A stretch of 10,723 nt of DNA from the NCBI GenBank assembly GCA_913058555.1, contig CAJXRJ010000197.1, forward strand, positions 1 through 10,723. The letters run 5' to 3'. A program made the position numbers and the translations under genes. This DNA is from an uncultured bacterium (GTDB lineage Bacteria; Planctomycetota; UBA1135; GCA-002686595). A model generated the notes under the pieces. It was not told the DNA's origin. It saw only the letters and a program-made list of their open reading frames with translations, and did no database searches. Below are positions 6,880 through 10,723 of this stretch, piece by piece (the first letter of the stretch is position 1; each line of letters begins with the position of its first letter).

Positions 6880-7569
6880 AACTTCATCGGTGCCTTCAAT
6901 GCCTCATCAGCCTCCGGTTTCGTCGATGGTGTCAACGGCGATCGAGTGGGTACCCCCACAGCGCCCATCGACCCACTCGCTGGGCCTCTTCGGAACAACG
7001 GCGGTCCGAATAGCACCCACGGTCCCCCCGCGGGAAGTCCCCTCGTGGATGCGGCTAACCAGGTGTTGTTTCCGTTGACGGACCAGCGGGGTGCGCCCCG
7101 CGTCGGAGGCGGGGTGGACATTGGCGCGGTGGATGGCGGAGTTCCCAATATCACGATGTGCACAGGGGTGCCCAACTCCAGCGGCAGAATCGGTTCCATC
7201 GCCACGGCTGGTAGCCTCGACGTCGCGAACGATTCCCTTAGCCTCTTCATGTACGACATCCCGACACAGGTGTTCGGGATCTTCATCGCCTCCCCTCAGT
7301 CCGCCGCACCCGTGTCTCCACCCGGAAGCATCGGTCAGCTCTGCCTCGGCGGCTCCATCGGGCGCTTCGTAGGCCCAGGTCAAGTCCAGAGCAGCGGCGC
7401 CGAGGGAGTGATCGCCCTTTCGATATCGCTCAGCTCCATACCCCAAGGCAACGGTTCAGTGGTAGCAATGCCCGGCGCCACCTGGTTCTTCCAAGGTTGG
7501 CCCCGCGATGTCGCAGGTGGGACCAACACCTCTAATGACTCGCAGGGAATCGGCGTCACATTGCAGTAG
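6841..7569 (+). pseudogene. 3' fragment of the broken gene: choice-of-anchor Q segment and C-terminal module
   Basis: Open for 242 codons to TAG. Meaningful sequence starts at NNFIGAFN (about codon 13). It then shows PLAGPLRNNGGP, SPLVDAANQ, TDQRGAPRVGGGVDIGAV, the signature that closes beta-helix proteins with a choice-of-anchor Q domain. The last ~100 residues, from VFGIFIAS through PPGSIGQLCLGGSIGRFV, SIPQGNGS, TWFFQGWPRDV and TNTSN, match the C-terminus of the 807-aa protein encoded convergently at 7900-10323. The module may mediate export or surface attachment, which is inference. The fragment lacks a start region and its first dozen codons belong to the wrong frame. If the frame jump at 6870-6882 is an assembly error, the beta-helix and this segment would join into one product of about 360 residues or more. 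Confidence 0.75.
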
Positions 7570-7899
7570 ATCTGCGGAGCCGGGAGAACGCTTGGCCCCG
7601 AGAGGGCGCCAGCTCCGCTGGCGCCCGTGGCTCAGTCGTCGTGCCATGGTTCCTCTGGAGTTGAGGGCGCGCTCCTGCTGGTGAGTTGAATCGTGCGCGA
7701 TAGTTGCTGCGATTCCGTACCGCCGTACCGTACCGGCCAAGCAAGCGAGGTCGGGGAGCCAGAGGCGAGAGGCGAGTGTCATGGGCCGTCACGTGCCCGA
7801 AGGATCCGGTCCCGCCGGCCTGGCGATTGAACGCTCGATCACCCTTGCGTGCTCTCGACCGTTGTTCGTCGCCAGGCCTTGGGGCAACTGGTAAGGCGC
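7570..7899. other. 330-base convergent spacer
   Basis: Between the ends of the plus-strand pseudogene and the minus-strand 807-aa gene. It contains the strong hairpin at 7604-7626 and a short direct repeat of GTACCG (three copies at 7717-7735). A 7-bp inverted repeat GCAACTG/CAGTTGC (7884-7890 and 7901-7907) straddles the stop codon of the minus-strand gene. No open frame on either strand looks like protein, and no RNA gene was recognised. Confidence 0.6.
7604..7626 (+). terminator. Strong hairpin after the broken gene, terminator-like without a U-tract
   Basis: GGGCGCCAGC (7604-7613) pairs perfectly with GCTGGCGCCC (7617-7626) around a TCC loop, 35 bases past the TAG stop. The 10-bp GC-rich stem with a tight loop is what an intrinsic terminator needs, but no run of T follows on either strand. 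It could still stop or stabilise transcripts from either convergent gene. Confidence 0.5.
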
Positions 7900-10323
7900 T
7901 CAGTTGCTGAACGTGATCCGTACACCGTTGGTGAGGTTCGAGGTCGCGAGTCCGTTGATCACGTCACGGTGCCAGCATTGGAAGTGCCACGTTTGGTTCA
8001 CCAGAGCGGAGGCCGTTCCATTGCCCTGCGGAAGAGCGAAGGCGTCGATGTTGAAAGAGATTCGGCCTAGATTCCCGCTCGGCCTGATCTGATCCACGTA
8101 GCGACCGATCTGACCACCCAAGAGCAGTCGTCCGGGGCTACCCCCAGGGTGGTTGACGACGCCTGGCTCGCGGGAGGTCAGGAGGAATCCGAAGACATTC
8201 GGCGGCAGGTCCGTCGCTTGGGCAATCTGGGGAACCGCCCTGTCCTGGGTGCCGATGATTCGCATCCAGCCCGTCGCTTCGTCCTGGGGCGACGTCAAGA
8301 GCGCGTTGCCGTACTGCACTCCGACGGCTTGTACGGGCGATCCGCCTGGGAGCGGGTAGCGGAACCCCGCGCCCTCAAGCGCTCCGTACTCGCCCGTGAT
8401 CATCGGATCCAGCAGGCTCCAGATCGCTGCCCCGTCCGTCGAAGTCGAGTCCGCCTCTCCGCACCAACGCGTCGTCATGCTCACGGCATACTCGGACGCT
8501 TGCGCCGCAGCGAGCTCCAGATGCCGCTCCGCCAAGGCGACGGAGGTGCGGAGGGTCCCATCGGTTGTGTTCCCCGACGCCATGAAGATATTCCACACGC
8601 CACCGTTGATCATTGTCGGTTCTTCCTCGAGGTAGGAGACGTAGAACGCCTGGCCGTCGGTCACGACCTGTGGCCGGGTTTGGAGTAGGCTCGGTTCAAA
8701 GTCCTCCATCGTCGTGAGCGATATCCGCTGACCATTCCAGTCATCGGCACTGACGAGGCGAGCTTCGATGTCGGTTCGATAGCCACCAGGACGAAGGTTG
8801 TCGACTTTGAAGGCTTCAGCGACCACGATCGCGCCACGGGCGCCGGTGTAGGTGTCCTCGTCATTGAAGAGCGAGCTGACGGAGGGGTGCGCGTAGTCCC
8901 CAGAAGAGTCCACCAGGAACGGGTCCGACGAATTCCCCTCCAGTCCGGTGAAGTTGAGCCTTTTGCACCACAGGTCGCCACGGTCCTGGTTGTTGCCTTC
9001 GCGAATCCAGACCAGGTGCCAGTTGTCCCCGAGCAAGTCGGTGTCGCCTAGGCCTTGGGACACTGCGACCTGGATGTCGTTCTCGTCGGAACCGTCGACT
9101 ACAGCGATGGGGCTGGCGAAGGACCCATCGGAGCGGACGACTCGATGCTCGATGTTCGAGTCGCCGGGTGCCATCTCCCTCGACCAGACCACAGCGAAAC
9201 TCGCCTGGGCGGCAGTCGTAGCGTTGGAGCCACCGACGTCCACGCTGCTCCGGTCGCCCCCGCCGATAGAACTCATCGTGAACGAGGCGCCGAAGGGCGT
9301 GAATGGGCCGACGTTGACCAGCCGTCCCATCACACGACTGAATCCGGTGCCAAGGCCGACGCTTGCCGCAACGAGGATCCGATCGTCCCGATTTCCGTAG
9401 CCGACGGCAGGCGCCGTCCAGTCAGCGCTCGTTAAGTCGATGGCGATCGCATTTCCCTGGTTGGAGAGATTGCCGTCGTAGTAGGTCGCGTAGACGTCGC
9501 GATTCGACTGGGAAGTGAGTTCCTCCCAGACGACCACGTAGCGCTGCGACTCACCCGCGAAGACGATGTCGGGCCGTCCGTCGTCTTCGGGACCGAAGTC
9601 CATGGAGAACGTGGTCCAGACGGGGTCGATGGTCAGCGGCAAGGTGGCGGCTTCGACGAAGCCTGCTGGAACGGCGAGCTCGATGCCGTTTCCTGTCCAG
9701 CGCCGCTCGACCGACGTGCGACGACCCGCACTATCGATGGCGGTCGCAGTGCCAACGTCCACGCGCCCCAGATCAGGGTGAACGAAAGAAAGCGAGTCCC
9801 CTTTCACCTGGACCTGGAGTTCCGTCTCGACGGAGAGGTTCAATTTCAATTCCCCGCGGGCGGGGAGTGTGTCGAAAACGAAGGTCTGCTCGAACCCTTC
9901 GGTCCGGAGGTGGTGCACGCCGTTGAATGCGGCGCGGGGCTGGACCACCGTTGCCCCCAGGACGACTGGATCTCCGGTGGGAGCCACATCCAGCGACTCG
10001 CCGTCGACCATGGCCGCCGCGACGGAGACGCGCACGGGCCACTCGTTGGGCGAGCGGTGGCCGAAGATCGGTAGCACCTCGATGGCACCGCCGCCGAAGC
10101 GAAGTCGCTGATTGCGACCGCGAGCCCAGACGGCGCCGTCCTCGGCATTCGGGTCCACAAGGGGGGCGTTCATCAGGTCGCGGACACTGAAGGACTTGGG
10201 CGCGCTGGGGGGAAGGAGGCGAAGTCCAGAGTCCTGGAGCTGGCCGTCTGAGCCCTGAGCCCAAGAGGGGCAGCTGAGTCCGATGACCAGGACCGGGAGG
10301 AGGTTACAGATGGTGAGTTTCAT
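7900..10323 (-). CDS. Secreted protein, probable beta-propeller with planctomycete C-terminal module
   Basis: An intact 807-aa exported protein. MKLTICNLLPVLVIGLSCPSWA is a signal peptide with likely cleavage before QG at about residue 23. Residues 45-240 form an unrecognised N-terminal region ending in LPLTIDPVW, a phrase common just before repeat regions of secreted proteins. From 260 to 620, strands of the type RYVVVWEE, SFAVVWSR, WHLVWIRE, GAIVVAEA and FYVSYLEE recur at about residues 262, 317, 376, 436, 499, 560 and 612. That is seven times at ~50-63 residue spacing, which suggests a seven-bladed propeller (inference). Residues ~697-807 share the tail module of the neighbouring pseudogene: GRLLLGGQIGRYV, LPQGNG, TWHFQCWHRDV and TSN. 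No catalytic motif was found, so the function is unknown; surface binding is a guess. The start at 10323 is preferred over an in-frame ATG 28 codons upstream because only it begins with the signal peptide; no Shine-Dalgarno is visible. Confidence 0.88.
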   Translation of the reverse strand: MKLTICNLLPVLVIGLSCPSWAQGSDGQLQDSGLRLLPPSAPKSFSVRDLMNAPLVDPNAEDGAVWARGRNQRLRFGGGAIEVLPIFGHRSPNEWPVRVSVAAAMVDGESLDVAPTGDPVVLGATVVQPRAAFNGVHHLRTEGFEQTFVFDTLPARGELKLNLSVETELQVQVKGDSLSFVHPDLGRVDVGTATAIDSAGRRTSVERRWTGNGIELAVPAGFVEAATLPLTIDPVWTTFSMDFGPEDDGRPDIVFAGESQRYVVVWEELTSQSNRDVYATYYDGNLSNQGNAIAIDLTSADWTAPAVGYGNRDDRILVAASVGLGTGFSRVMGRLVNVGPFTPFGASFTMSSIGGGDRSSVDVGGSNATTAAQASFAVVWSREMAPGDSNIEHRVVRSDGSFASPIAVVDGSDENDIQVAVSQGLGDTDLLGDNWHLVWIREGNNQDRGDLWCKRLNFTGLEGNSSDPFLVDSSGDYAHPSVSSLFNDEDTYTGARGAIVVAEAFKVDNLRPGGYRTDIEARLVSADDWNGQRISLTTMEDFEPSLLQTRPQVVTDGQAFYVSYLEEEPTMINGGVWNIFMASGNTTDGTLRTSVALAERHLELAAAQASEYAVSMTTRWCGEADSTSTDGAAIWSLLDPMITGEYGALEGAGFRYPLPGGSPVQAVGVQYGNALLTSPQDEATGWMRIIGTQDRAVPQIAQATDLPPNVFGFLLTSREPGVVNHPGGSPGRLLLGGQIGRYVDQIRPSGNLGRISFNIDAFALPQGNGTASALVNQTWHFQCWHRDVINGLATSNLTNGVRITFSN

Positions 10324-10332
10324 GGTTTCATG

Positions 10333-10355
10333 GGCATGGAGCGCTGCTCCGTGCC
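10333..10355 (-). promoter_or_regulatory. Leader hairpin immediately upstream of the 807-aa gene
   Basis: GGCATGGAGC (10333-10342) and GCTCCGTGCC (10346-10355) form a 10-bp stem with one G-T wobble and a 3-base loop, ending 9 bases before the ATG at 10323. There is no Shine-Dalgarno, so the structure would sit where the ribosome lands. It could affect translation or mRNA stability. Chance formation in GC-rich DNA is possible. Confidence 0.3.
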
Positions 10356-10441
10356 GGCATTTAGAGGGGGTTGGGTCAGCCCGGGCACCCTTGTTCCGCG
10401 GACTCACCCCCCCGAGTGCAGGCCCCGCCCGAGGGCCGCCA

Positions 10442-10470
10442 GGAAATTCAAAAAAAGCTCCTGGGTCTCA
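10442..10470 (+). promoter_or_regulatory. Candidate ECF-type promoter for the sigma factor gene
   Basis: GGAAATT (10442-10448) is followed 16 bases later by GTCTCA (10465-10470), 32 bases before the ATG at 10503. GGAA-type -35 elements with a short -10 at this spacing are typical for ECF sigma factors, many of which transcribe their own gene. A run of seven A (10450-10456) inside the spacer is striking in this GC-rich sequence. The match is by eye only. Confidence 0.25.
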
Positions 10471-10502
10471 CTGTGGCTCGGTCTGGCCGTACCCTCGTTG
10501 CC

Positions 10503-10723
10503 ATGGCGACGGACGTCACCCTTCTCATCGATTCGGCCCGTGCGGGCGACGATGGCGCGGTCTCGGAGCTCATTGCGACCCTCCAGGCTGAGCTGCGCTC
10601 GATCGCGGCGGGCCATCTCGCTGGAGAGCGGCGCGGGCACACGCTGCAGCCGACTGCCCTTGTCAACGAGGCCTACGTTCGCCTTGTCCAGGGGGCACGG
10701 GCTGAGTGGGAAGGTCGAGGGGC
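10503..10723 (+). CDS. ECF-family RNA polymerase sigma factor, 5' part (runs off the window)
   Basis: The first 73 codons of a sigma-70 factor of the extracytoplasmic function type. MATDVTLLIDSARAGDDGAV is the usual opening of region 2. The stretch GHTLQPTALVNEAYVRLV (residues 46-62) is the hallmark of the ECF group often annotated as TIGR02999 and frequent in Planctomycetota, where such genes often sit beside serine/threonine kinase genes. A typical member is about 190 residues, so region 4 lies outside the window. It is cytoplasmic and would direct polymerase to a specific promoter set. No anti-sigma gene is visible. The ATG at 10503 has no clear Shine-Dalgarno but sits at the right distance from the conserved motif. 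It is transcribed divergently from the 807-aa secreted-protein gene, with 179 bases between the starts. Confidence 0.9.
   Translation, partial: MATDVTLLIDSARAGDDGAVSELIATLQAELRSIAAGHLAGERRGHTLQPTALVNEAYVRLVQGARAEWEGRG

Noticed and set aside
10356..10400. ECF-type promoter for the 807-aa gene (GGAACAA and TCTAA on the minus strand)
   Set aside because: The two elements are about 25 bases apart, too far for a normal sigma-dependent promoter.
10324..10407. 28-codon upstream extension of the 807-aa protein
   Set aside because: The extension would bury the signal peptide and has no Shine-Dalgarno; the ATG at 10323 begins a textbook export signal.

Overview
The window reads as a high-GC bacterial contig end, most likely from a member of the Planctomycetota. 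The lineage call rests on inference: a secreted-protein C-terminal module ending in W-x-FQ-x-W-x-RD followed by TSN, a sigma factor of the ECF type common in that phylum, right-handed beta-helix surface proteins, and multihaem cytochromes. No rRNA, tRNA or CRISPR array was seen. Bases 1-48 are not genomic. They are an Illumina Nextera (Tn5) adapter with its index, so the true sequence starts at base 49, at a contig edge.

Region 49-4972 (minus strand) is a tightly packed three-gene operon with 4-base ATGA and GTGA overlaps. First comes a 736-aa membrane flavoprotein: an N-terminal anchor, a two-cluster ferredoxin-like domain, a thioredoxin-reductase-like FAD/NAD(P) domain, and a C-terminal membrane domain with two HX13H helices expected to hold two stacked b haems. 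Second is a 786-aa exported cytochrome c with 26 CXXCH motifs, including three exact-length 89-residue tri-haem tandem repeats. Third is the start of an exported protein of unknown role, cut off by the adapter. Together they look like an electron conduit from a cytoplasmic pyridine nucleotide or Fe-S donor, across the membrane, to a periplasmic haem wire. The direction of flow and the terminal partner cannot be read from the window.

Region 4973-5731 is a 759-base divergent spacer with no convincing gene. Region 5732-7569 (plus strand) is the wreck of one secreted protein gene: signal peptide and N-terminal domain in one frame, a right-handed beta-helix in another, and the choice-of-anchor-Q and C-terminal module in a third, with an unassigned 6085-6440 stretch between them. 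Region 7570-7899 separates convergent genes and holds a strong hairpin. Region 7900-10323 (minus strand) is an intact 807-aa secreted protein, probably a beta-propeller, whose last ~100 residues are homologous to the tail of the neighbouring pseudogene. At 10503-10723 (plus strand) an ECF sigma factor gene begins and runs off the window.
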